DNA from: Solenopsis invicta
Taxonomy: Eukaryota > Arthropoda > Insecta > Hymenoptera > Formicidae
Assembly: GCF_016802725.1 (NCBI RefSeq)
Contig: NC_052669.1
Location: 16,639,270 to 16,703,269 of the forward strand
Length of the DNA: 64,000 nucleotides
Reading direction: 5' to 3'
Positions 11,292 through 21,671 of this stretch are shown here, piece by piece. The position numbers and the translations under genes were made by a program. Each line of letters begins with the position of its first letter. Within the stretch, counting starts at the first letter, position 1. The notes beneath the pieces are model-generated. The model did not search any database. It was not told the DNA's origin and saw nothing but the letters and a program-made list of their open reading frames with translations.

Positions 11292-11829
11292 CCGTTCGGG
11301 AGTGGAGGAGAGAAAAAAAATTAGGGAAAGCGTAAGAGAAGGTGTAAAGAGGGGTCGAGAGGAGTGGAGGAAGAAAAGGAACAGGAGAGGGTTGGAAAGA
11401 AAGGATGCGGGGTTGTTAGGGGAGAGAGAAGGAGAGGGTGAGAGAAATGGGGGAGAGGGGTAGAGAAAGTGATTGAAGAGAAAAGTAGGGTGATTAAAGT
11501 GGGGTTCTAGAACGTGGCGGAGATAGAGAACATGTCCATTATTACGACTATATCCCACTCTGTTACTTCTCTCCAGAACTTTACGTCTTTGTTCCCTATC
11601 CCCGCCACGTTCCAGAACCTCACTTTAATCACCCTACTTTTCTCTTCAACCACTTTCTCTATCCCTCTCCCCCACTCGTTTCATCCTCTCCTTCTCTCTC
11701 CCTTAACAACCCCGCATCCTTTCTTTCCAACCCTCTCCTGTTCCTTTTCTTCCTCCACTCCTCTCGACCCCTCTTTACACCTTCTCTTACGCTTTCCCTA
11801 ATTTTTTTTCTCTCCTCCACTCCCGAACG

Positions 11830-11963
11830 GAATCCAATAGCGCACGATGCGATAGCCCACTAACCAATCATCTTAACTTATCTAACCTAACCAACGGAAA
11901 AACTCTAAGCATCGGCCGCTGTGAGTGGTGGTGTGCTATCAGTCCCGTGTGCTATCGGGATCC
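11830..11963 (-). mobile_element. MITE copy C
   Basis: Same family as copy A in reverse orientation. It is the mirror copy of B in the right arm of the inverted duplication, so B and C probably derive from one insertion. Confidence 0.7.
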
Positions 11964-11999
11964 GCCCCTTACTCCCCTCCTTCCCCACCCCCTTTTCAG

Positions 12000-12840
12000 T
12001 ACTTTCCCTTCTACGTCCCAAAACTACCATTCTCCTTTCACCAGTGCTTTATTCTTTCCTATCCATAATCTTGTCCCCTTTTTTCCTCCTCCTTAACTAA
12101 CCCTATAAACTTCCACCTGTTTTGCCTTTTCTTCCACATTAAATCATCTCCTATCCAGACATCCCCTCTTTCAACCCTCTCTTTTTCCTCATAATTTCCT
12201 TTCTCTCATCTTCTGATCCTAGTTTGACCATCGCCGTGCCACCCCAGACCCTCCTTCCAGCCCTCACTTCTCTCATTTTTTCCACCTTTACCTCTGCTCC
12301 TATTTGTTTGAATATTTCCCTAATCTTCCTTTCCACATTCCCCTCCCTCCCTTAAAGCTTTTCATCACTACGTTCTTTCTCCTCTTCAATCTCTCTTCCC
12401 TAATTTTTTCCAATTTTCTCACCCTTTTATTTCCGCCTTTCCTGCCTCTCCCCTTCCTCTTTTTTCCCCTCCCCCGCATTGCAGATTTTTCAATCTCTTC
12501 TCCAGATCCTCTATCTTTTCCTCCCTTTCCTCCTTCTATTATCCTTTCTCCAATTTTTGCCCCAACTCCCACAATCTCTTCTCCATCCTCCCCCTCTCCT
12601 CCCTCCAAACTTCCTCCCCCTTTCTCATATTTTCCAGCTCTGCTATTAATACTGACATCCTATCCTTTATTCTCTTCCATTTTCCTTTAAGCTTCTCCAT
12701 CCACTTCTTTATCGTTTCCATTATCATTAACTCTTCCCCCTCCTTCTTCGGCGATCTTGGCATTTTTTTTACTTCTTCTAAACAACTCAAGTTCTTTCCT
12801 CATCCTTGCTTGCTCTATATCCTCCCCTCCTTCCTCTTTC
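12000..12840 (-). pseudogene. Host LINE ORF1 remnant (coiled coil, Lys/Glu-rich)
   Basis: The minus-strand frames encode charged helical sequence: a heptad-like segment with MEKLKGKWKRIKDRMSVLI near 12690, then further downstream VEKMREVRAGRRVWGGTAM and VKLGSEDERKEIMRKK, resembling the RNA-binding ORF1 proteins of ant LINEs. It lies directly upstream of the endonuclease start, as expected for ORF1. Stops and frame changes show it is dead. Confidence 0.6.
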
Positions 12841-12849
12841 GACTCGGGC

Positions 12850-12983
12850 GGATCCCGATAGTACACGGGACCGATAGCACACCACCACTCACAGCGGCCA
12901 ATGCCTAGAGTTTTTTCGTTAGTTGGGTTAGATAAGTCAAGATGATTGGTTGGTGGGCTATCGCACCGTGTGCTATCGGATCC
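12850..12983 (+). mobile_element. MITE copy D
   Basis: Fourth copy of the CCGATAGC-ended family, forward orientation, at the upstream (right) end of the LINE remnant. It starts GGATCCCGATAGTACAC and ends GTGTGCTATCGGATC. Confidence 0.7.
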
Positions 12984-13025
12984 CGTCCTTCCGACTCTCT
13001 CTTCCTTTTCTACTAGTCTAACTCT

Positions 13026-13190
13026 TAAGCCCGTATCAGACTACGCATTGAAAATTGAAGATTGAAGATTAAAGATTCAGCTTAGCCAATCAAAATAAAA
13101 GGAGTTAAAATTTCCTTGTTTTGATTAGACAAAATTTCAATCTTTAATCTTCAATCTCAATCTTTAATGCGTAGTCTGATACGGGCTTTA
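13026..13190. mobile_element. Palindromic MITE, about 165 bp
   Basis: Inverted ends AAGCCCGTATCAGACTACGC / GCGTAGTCTGATACGGGCTT continue inwards through AAGATT-type repeats. It forms an almost complete hairpin with an AT-rich loop. It lies just outside the LINE. Confidence 0.75.
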
Positions 13191-14630
13191 CAAGTTCGGA
13201 CGTGTTTACCAGTTATTCATATTTTTGTACCCGTCGATTGTATTACAATCGGCCGCCAGGACAGTGTTGTTGTCCTCGTGCATTGAATTCTAATAAACAG
13301 TTTTTGTGTAATGGTAGTAACGTTCCGGTAGTTCTGGGAACGGGTACCAATAATTTGACTGAACTGAACTCCCACCTCTTCTCGCCCATCTCACACTCTC
13401 CTAACCTTACACACTCTCTCAGTTCTCTCTCGCTTTCTCTTCTTCAATCACCCACAAAATTTGTTCCCCACTCACTCCACCACTCTACTCCACCTTCTCT
13501 ATCTCCTCACCCACTTCACTCCTCCAACTCTCTCATTCCATTCACACCCTGCCTTTTTTAATACACACTGATGGTAATCGCACTGATAATCGCACTCCAC
13601 TATCCCCACTCGCTCCGAAAACGAAAGTCCTGTTACAATAAGCACTAATAGAAACAATATTTGTTTAACAATATGTTTGTGAGACTTAATAAAGAAGTTA
13701 AAGACAAAGTAAGATAAAGTTTAAAATACTTAAAATGCAAATAAAAATCTTAATTTTTATTAAAATTATAAACATAGTTTATAATTTTTATTTTTCTGTT
13801 TCCCCAATTTTATGTTTAAAAATTTTAATTTAATAATACTAGAATTATTATTATTTTTAAAATAAATAAAACTACAAGAACTTTTCTGGATAAATTATGG
13901 GATTCGTCAAATATAAACTCGATAAATTTTTTACGATATTTATTATTAATTTTTAACAGAAGCTGGTACTCTATTGTGTTATTTTGTAGATGCTCTCTAT
14001 ATAGTACAGAATTACCTTTATTAAGCAGTTTATCGACTGATGCACTGTTTGGTAACGCCGCTACGCCGTATTAAATTTAATAAATACTTTTTGTTGATGT
14101 TGAAAAATCTTGTAATAGTTTGATATCAGATTTCTTTGATTTTAAAAACCGTTGCAATTCTTCTCCGAATTCCGGAGTTGATGTCTACCGATTACAAGTA
14201 AAAAAGTCATTGTATTTGTTATATTTATTTGAGTTTGAAGAATTTTCATAAAGTTTGTTGTTATGTTAATGTACAATTTTGTAAAATTTGTAATTGGTTT
14301 CTGATATCTTAAAACTAATTTTAAGACAATTTTAAATACGACAACGTATAATACTGTGGCCGGTATTACATGTAATCAAATCTTATTTCAAGGCCGTATT
14401 TAGCGTTTTAAGATGCTAATGTGATTTTGATTGGTTGATGACATCTTAAGACAATACTTGAGATGATTTTAAATATATGATCGCGACTGTAAGTATTGGC
14501 CAAAGAACATCAATTGAAAAATGAAAATTAAATATATAATACAAAAATTATGCTATAAATAGACTAAAATATAAAAAATAACGATAAAAGTAATTATTAA
14601 ATTCGTTACCGTTATTGAAAAATTTAACTA
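13191..14630. other. No gene recognised
   Basis: To about 13620 the + strand is pyrimidine-rich with one 119-codon open frame lacking any domain, possibly further retroelement 5' sequence. The rest is AT-rich without recognisable coding sequence. Confidence 0.4.
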
Positions 14631-16974
14631 CACTTGATAGCAAAATTAAGGGATCACTTATTCTGACTCCAAAAAATAAGCGTAATTAAAGACAGTGTAA
14701 CTTTGTCAAAAATGATTGTAAAATATTTAAAAAAAGCATTTTAAAACTTGAAATCTTTAGTTTTGAGATTGATAAATCATTAAACGATTTACACATTGTT
14801 TACGAAGTCACGCGGATTCAAATGGGAATGTGTCAAATCTTAAACTTTTTTACAAATTTTGCAAAGCTCTACAATGCAAAATAAAAATTGCACGCAAATG
14901 CGGTTTGCAGCATTCGAAAGCGTGGATCTTTAGCTTTAATTTACGTTTCTGTTGGGTTTTATACCATTTTTTTTCACTGAGCTAGGCAACATTGAAGCAA
15001 AAATGGCCATTTTATTTCAATGTTGAATAATTCAGTGAATAATAATTGTACAATGCTCAACAAAAACGCAAATTAAAAGTAAAGATTCACGCTTTTAAAT
15101 GCTGTAAATCGCATTTTTGTGGAATTTTTTTTTCATACCATGTAGCTTTGCAAAGTTCGTAAAAAATATCCGACAAATGTCAAAATATTATAAAAATTTT
15201 GCCAAGCTGTACAGCGTGAAATAAAAATCGCACACAAATGCAGTTTACAGCATTCAAAAGCGTGGATCTTTATCTTTAATTTGCGTTTTTGTTGAGTTTT
15301 GTATGATTTTTTTTCACTGAATTAGGCAACACTGAAGCAAAAATGGTTCCTTTCTTCAATGTTGAATAAATCGGTGAATAAAAATTGTACAACACTTAAT
15401 AAGTACGCAAATTAAAGATAAAGATTCACGCTTTTGAACACTGCAAACTGCATTTGTGTGCGATTTTTACGTCAATTTACGTCAAATAAACTCGCAAAAT
15501 TTGTAATAAATTTTGCCGCATTTTTATTTTTATCCGTTAAAAATTAGTATATATTTTCAAAGTCGATTAAAAGTGAATGTAGAAACATTAAGCTGTAAAA
15601 TGCGTTTTGAAACATTTGATTTATCATTTTTGTTGCTTTCTTATGTTACACACTTTTTTAGAGAGTAACTGTTGGTGATCCTTTAATTTTGCTGTTGAAC
15701 GCTCATTTAATCTTTGTTGAAATCGATATTTGAATTTCGTGAAAAAAAAGTTATAAAACAATCTTCCAGAGTTCATTTTAAAGGGCAAAACATTTAAAAT
15801 GATTTAGAGGTTTCTTTTATCTAAGTTAATTTTTCTCGAAGATTTTTTTATACTAGGGAATAAAGGCAGAAACTCAGGAAAATTTTTAAAAATCAAAAAT
15901 TCGCAAAATAAAAAATTTTTCATAATGCAATAAAACATTGAAAATACCGTGGATTATTTTTTAATTACTAAATCTTTTTAAAGCGTTTTTTAACTTTTGA
16001 CTTTATGTTAATTTAAGCAAAAATTAGCAACTTCCTAAATTTGTTTAAATTTGGAAAATTTTTGATTTTTAAAAATCTTTCTTGAATTTCTTACTTTATT
16101 TCTTAGTGTAAAAAAATCTTCAAGAAAAATTAACTAAAATAATCGTAAGGTTTCGCCCTTTAAAATGAGCCTTGGAAGATCGTTTTATAATTTGTTTTTC
16201 ATGAAGTTCAAATATCGAATTCAGCAAAGATTAAGTAAGCTTTTAACAGCAAAATTAAAGGATCATCAACAGTTACTTTCCAAAAGAGAGTGTAACATGA
16301 TACATCAACAAAAATGATAAATTAAATGTTTCAAAATGCATTTCACAGCTTAATGTTTCTACATTCACTTTTAATATCGACTTTGAAAACATATACTGAT
16401 TTTTTACGGATAAAAATAAAAATGCGGCAAAATTTATTACGAATTTTGCGAGTTTATTTGACGTAAATTGACGTAAAAATCGCACACAAATGCAATTTGC
16501 AGCGTTCAAAAGCGTGAATCTTTATTTTTAATTTGCGTACTTATTGAGCGTTGTACGATTCTTATGCGCCGATTTATTCAACATTGAAGAAAGTAACCAT
16601 TTTTGCTTTAGTGTTGCCTAACTCAGTGAAAAGAAATCGTACAAAACTCAACAAAAACGCAAATTAAAGCTAAAGATCCACGCTTTCAAAAGCTGTACAC
16701 CGCATTTGCGTGCAATTTTTATTTTGCGTCGTGAAGCTTTGCAAAATTTGTAAAAAATGTTAAGATTTGACGCATTTCCATTTGAATCTGCGTAACTTCG
16801 TAAACAATGTGTAAATCGTTTAATGATTTATCAATCTCAAAACTAAAGATTTTAAGCTTTAAAATATTTTTTAAAAAATTTTTTTACGATTATTTTTGAC
16901 AAAATTACACTGTCTTGAATTACGCCTATTTTTCGGAGTCAGAATAGGTGATCTCTTAATTTTGCTGTCGAGTA
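14631..16974. mobile_element. Giant palindromic Tc1-type element, 2344 bp
   Basis: The ends CACTTGATAGCAAAATTAAG and the near-complementary right end are flanked by TA (14629-14630 and 16975-16976). The two arms pair over most of the length, around about 15.8-15.9 kb. Inside, smaller palindromic modules recur (14870-15130, 15200-15480, 16460-16720), and a second inverted terminus-like sequence (CCTTTAATTTTGCTGTT near 15681, and its reverse complement near 16245) shows the structure is composite. There is no transposase. The subterminal GTAACT...AAAAAAAGCATTTT block resembles the ends of the element at 53749-57467. Confidence 0.85.
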
Positions 16975-16984
16975 TACGTTACAA

Positions 16985-17085
16985 GAAAAAAAGTTGACGC
17001 CGTTACCAATTTGTTACCAAAAAAGTAACTATAACGATAACGGCGTTACAATTAAAAGTAATGCGTTACTTCTTTACCCTGATAT
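16985..17085. repeat. hAT-like terminal fragment
   Basis: Read on the minus strand it starts CAGGGTAAAGAAGTAACGC and is rich in GTAACG/GTTAC motifs, as hAT-type terminal regions often are. It lies between the palindrome and the esterase promoter. A related end is at 21943-22072. Confidence 0.35.
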
Positions 17086-17117
17086 ATTATATATTATAGA
17101 TTTTTAGTTCATATTGC

Positions 17118-17154
17118 TATAAAAGCACGCACGATCGGTGGCTCATTGTCAGTC
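17118..17154 (+). promoter_or_regulatory. Core promoter of the carboxylesterase: TATA box and initiator
   Basis: TATAAAAG at 17118-17125 is followed by TCAGTC at 17149-17154, which fits the arthropod initiator TCAKTY. With A17151 as +1 the TATA box starts at -33, close to the usual spacing. The 5' UTR would be about 176 nt to ATG 17327. The large palindrome ends only about 145 bp upstream, so distal control sequences have been displaced or supplied by transposon DNA. Confidence 0.65.
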
Positions 17155-17326
17155 GTCGAGAGACAGTAAGAGAGGGATTTCATCATCAACTACGTCATTA
17201 TCAAAGTTCAATATATAAATGATTTGATCGGTTCAGAGATAACAGTATAAATATATCTGAAGTAGTAGCAGCAGCAGAATACTACAAGCTTATCACATAA
17301 ATAAAGTAGACAGTTCTTGCTTCATC

Positions 17327-20300
17327 ATGAATAGACCAATTGTGACTGTGAAACAAGGAAAACTACAAGGAATCTTTGAAAAAAATGTGCTCGGTTCTCA
17401 TTATCTCTCTTTTAAAGGCATACCTTTTGCTGCTCCACCAGTAGACGAGTTGAGATTTAAGGTAACTTATTTTATCAAGCACAAATAATCTCTGATTTAT
17501 TTTTATTTATTGTACCTTTGTTTGAAAATATGTCACAATTATTCTGCTAGCATACTGAGAAAATAATATGTGCTCGATTTTAATTATCTTGTGGTTACTG
17601 CGACGTAAAATATTATTCCTGGCGAAAAATAGAAAGCTTCTTGAAGTATCGTATAATAAGCGTCATACAAGCGTTATGCAAGCGTTAAATAAGTGTCATA
17701 CACTTTTTTACGTCTTTATGTTTCAATCTGCGCTTTACACTTGCTTTATTCTATATCTCCGCTAGGGATTTTATTTAATATTAAATTGTATCTTATTGAT
17801 ATTCAAAATCAGGATCCCGAACCTCCAGCTTCCTGGGAAGGTATTCGAGATGCTTCTAAAAATGCTGGCGATGTTTCTGTACAATTGGAACAATTGACTC
17901 AAACGGTGATTGGTAGCGAAGATTGTCTTTACCTTAATATTCATATACCGTATAATATTTATCGGACGACAGGAAATCCAGTTATGGTTTGGATTCATGG
18001 TGGGGCTTATCTTGTTGGTTCTGGTAATGATTCTCACAAGCAACCTGATTACTTGATGTCAAAAGATATCATTTTAGTGTCCATAAATTATAGACTTGGC
18101 GCTTTAGGTAAGATCTGTGCTTCCAAGAATCTTTCCAAGATGTTTAAAAAATTCTTATCGCATATTTGCGAAAGATATAGAGCTTACTTCTATTGTTTAC
18201 CAATACATGTTTAAAATTATATTTCAAGGTTTTTTGAATCTTGGTCACGAAATAGCAAGCGGAAATCAAGGTTTGAAAGATCAAGTTGCCGCATTGAAAT
18301 GGATTAAAGAAAATATTAAGGTTTTTGGCGGAGATTCAAATAACATTACTGTGTTTGGTGTCAGTGCAGGAAGCACTTGTACGCATTTATTAACGCTGTC
18401 ACCGTTATCTAAAGGTAATATCAGCAGTTATCTTAAGGTAATAAATGCGTTATCATTACTGCTACTTGAAAAATAATAGTTTGTTATTTTTTATTTTGTT
18501 TTCGTTTCTTGTAATACTATAGTGGGATATAAATCACTTATGGGATAAGTTCCTAATATGAGAGCGGGATTAAGATAACGGGAATAAGATTTGTGAAATT
18601 GGATGTTGTCAAGTTTTATTGAGTCTTCAATGTTTATCACATAATAAATAAATATTTGATAGTAAATTCTACATATAGTCATAAAGTAGGATTGTATTAA
18701 TAGAAAAATATAGGATGTTATTTGCTTAATTGTAAAAATTAGATCTTTTCGGTAATCGTGAAACTACAAGGTGTTGGGATCGTAATATGAGATTTGAGAT
18801 GACTCAAAAATTTCCATTTTCTATTATATGTTTTGACTTTAAATTTTTAAAAAGTTATGATACAATTTTTGAAGACATTTGGAATTATAAAGTTTAAAAG
18901 TTGCAATCTCCAATATTATTACTGAGATCCTGAAATACCTTAAAGGAAACAGGTTTTAGAGGGAAACGTTAAGTATAAAAGTTTTCAAGTATCAAAAAAT
19001 CTGATTGGTCAACTAGATTTTGAGCCCGAAGCCTAGTTTGGATACGGCCTGAGCACAATATAAAAATATATAGTAGGAGCAATTCTTAGTTTTTGATTCA
19101 GTTACAAATTTACTTGCGTATCTCAAGCAGTTCACGTCTTTGAACGCACTAATCCTGTTTAAAGTAAAGAATCCAAGTATTATCGTCATTGTGATCATAA
19201 GGTAAAGAAACAGAAATTAATAAACTTAATTAATAAACTTAATAAAATAAGATTAAGTATCACATTCAGTGATTTTAAATTATATTACTTGATAATTAAT
19301 GTTAAATATAATAACTAATAACATAGGTTTACAAAATTGGGGGGGGGGGAGATCTTGTGCTTTGAACTTTGAATGACGTTTCTATAGGATTTTGATGCGC
19401 TGAAAACCATTACGTTGACCGTTTTTTTCTACCACCCTCCATTTTTTAAATAATCTCAAAAACAGCTTTTTTCAAACTTGACTTCTTTATAAATTTTTTC
19501 TGATTAAAGAACAAATGATAGCAAGGTCAGCTTTACGGCATTTTACGCAGAAATATTCCCACAATACAGAAAATATTTTTTTCCATCTTATAAAAATGTT
19601 TTATGCAAACCGTAAACAAAAAATTTTGAAAAAATCGTGAAAAACCGTAAAAAAATGATAAATTTCGAAATATAAAACCAAATAATTAAAAAACAAAAAA
19701 TCTTACAACATATTTGACTGGTTAAGCAAATTAGCTCTATGTTTCTAGTTCAATTCTTTTTTTAAAAAATTAATTTCCAATTATTTATTAAAAAGTTATT
19801 GAATTTAAACCATAAATGCATCCCGCGAGCGTTACCTACGGTGCGCAACATTCTCTCGCGTCTGACGGACTGCCATCGAATAAAGTTTAAGAAGTTATAA
19901 AATTGTGTGAGATCATGTTGTGTATAGTTTTTTTGGACACTGATTCCAAAAATAAACAAATCAAAATGGCTGATTCAATATGGAAGACAAGAATTTAAAA
20001 AATGCGTATAAATAACATATTTACATTATTATAATATTTACTTATACTACATAACGATTAATCTTAATGTTAAATTTATATTTATTATTTAATAAAAAAT
20101 CAATCCTAGAAAGCAAAGTACAAAAGAATGTCAATGACTCAGGACTTTGAAAATAAAAGAGCTTGCTTTTATTAAATTGGAAAATTATATTCCACATTTA
20201 AGTATGCAATTAAATTGTAAATTTAGTATTAAGATTAATCGTTATCTAGAATAATGTAAATATTATAATAATGTAAATAGTAATGTTGTAAATAGTGAAG

Positions 20301-21622
20301 AAAAAAGATTGCACATAGTGAAAATATGTTTCTGAGAGGCCATGTTCTGTAATAAGATCCCTAGTAGCACAAGACGCCCTCAGGATGATCCTGAATTCGT
20401 CCTGTATGTCCCGAGACAATAATGGGACGGACTCAGGACATTATACTAGGATGAAAATTTCAGGACTTTCCGACGAATGTTAAATAAACTAAAGGAATTC
20501 TATATATAGCCTACGTTATTCCCACTGGACGTAATTTTAAGTCGCCCACACAGCACACTGTATCCAAAGGACGTCCTTGGGACGTTTAAGTCCTAAGCTG
20601 AGCCTAAGGACGTCCTCAGGTCGTCCAAGTCGATCCTAAGGACGTCCTTTGACCGTCTCTCTGTGTCATATGGCACAAGCTAGGAAAGCTAAGAAAAAAT
20701 AGAAAATTTCACTGTTATAATAATTTTCAACATTCCTACATTATCAAATAACTAACTCCTTTAATGTTAAAACTTTAATTTAATAAAAATTTGAATTTAA
20801 GCAAAGACATTTGAGATTAAGAATTTTTCTTCAAACAAAAAAAAACCGAGACTGCCTACGGAAGGTTAATCCAGAATATATATAATACGCAAGTATGTAA
20901 CATATATAAAGAATTTAAGAAAGTTTTTATTATAAATCGTACTTAAACATATAAAATTATTCTAATAAAAGAAAAAACATTTGTATTGTATCAGAAAATT
21001 AAGTATATGTTGGATTTGTTTTTGTTTCTGCATTGAACTGCACTAGATTTTTCTTCTTGCTTTCATCAAATTTCAAACATATATTTAAATATTATTTTTA
21101 ACGCAGAATGTGCACTACTTTAGCAATAAAAAAACAGGCCTTTTTAATTATTTGGTTTTATATTTTGAAATTTATCATTTTTTTACGATTTTCACGATTT
21201 TTTCAAAATTTTTTGTTTACGGTTTGCATAAAACATTTTTATAAGAAGCGAAAAAATATTTTCTGTATTGTGGGAATATTTCTGCGTAAAACTGACCTTG
21301 CTATCATTTTTTTTTAACCAGAAAAAATTCATAAAGAAGTCAAATTCGAAAAAAGCTGTTTTTGCGATTATTTAAAAAATAGAGGGTGATGGAAAAAAAA
21401 CGGACAACGTAGTCATTTTCAGCGCATCAAAATCCTATAGAAACGTCATTCAAAGTTCAAAGTGCAAGGCCCCTCCAATTTTGTAGACCTGTATAATAAC
21501 TATTAAAACTTGAAACTCTCTGAACTATTCTGTACATAGAGCGAGTTTTCTTGTATTAAATTTACACACACACACACACGCACACGCACACGCACACGCA
21601 CACGCACGCGCACGCGCACGCG

Positions 21623-21671
<49 letters not shown>

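Larger units (their letters stand above)
11157..11965. repeat. Inverted duplication inside the LINE (two 364-bp arms)
   Basis: The arms at 11157-11520 and 11602-11965 are reverse complements of equal length, with an 81-bp loop at 11521-11601. Each arm holds one MITE copy at its outer end and LINE sequence inside. The right arm is in the normal LINE orientation: on the minus strand it leads into VRFWNVAGIGNKDVKFW, the start of the endonuclease. The left arm is the inverted extra copy and occupies the place of the rest of the endonuclease. Confidence 0.85.
4800..13000 (-). mobile_element. Decayed non-LTR retrotransposon (host LINE) with nested insertions
   Basis: The minus strand is strongly purine-rich (Lys/Glu/Arg codons), as in many ant LINEs. 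Read right to left it holds ORF1-like coiled coil (12840-12000), the start of the APE endonuclease (about 11640), the front half of the reverse transcriptase (11155-10685), the back half and C-terminal domain (7546-6270), and a 3' end with an AATAAAGC motif near 4855 followed by a TTGTAACAATAC-type tail to about 4800. It is riddled with stops and frameshifts and interrupted by an R1-clade element, an AT-rich element and MITEs. Outer limits are approximate. Confidence 0.75.

Noticed and set aside
11259..12790. Long Pro/Ser/Leu-rich or Lys/Glu-rich frames on both strands
   Set aside because: The + strand ones are shadows of the purine-rich LINE strand; only the minus-strand coiled-coil remnant was kept.
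16273..16509. 78-codon minus-strand frame in the 14.6-kb palindrome
   Set aside because: Not conserved between the two arms and no domain; the element appears non-coding.
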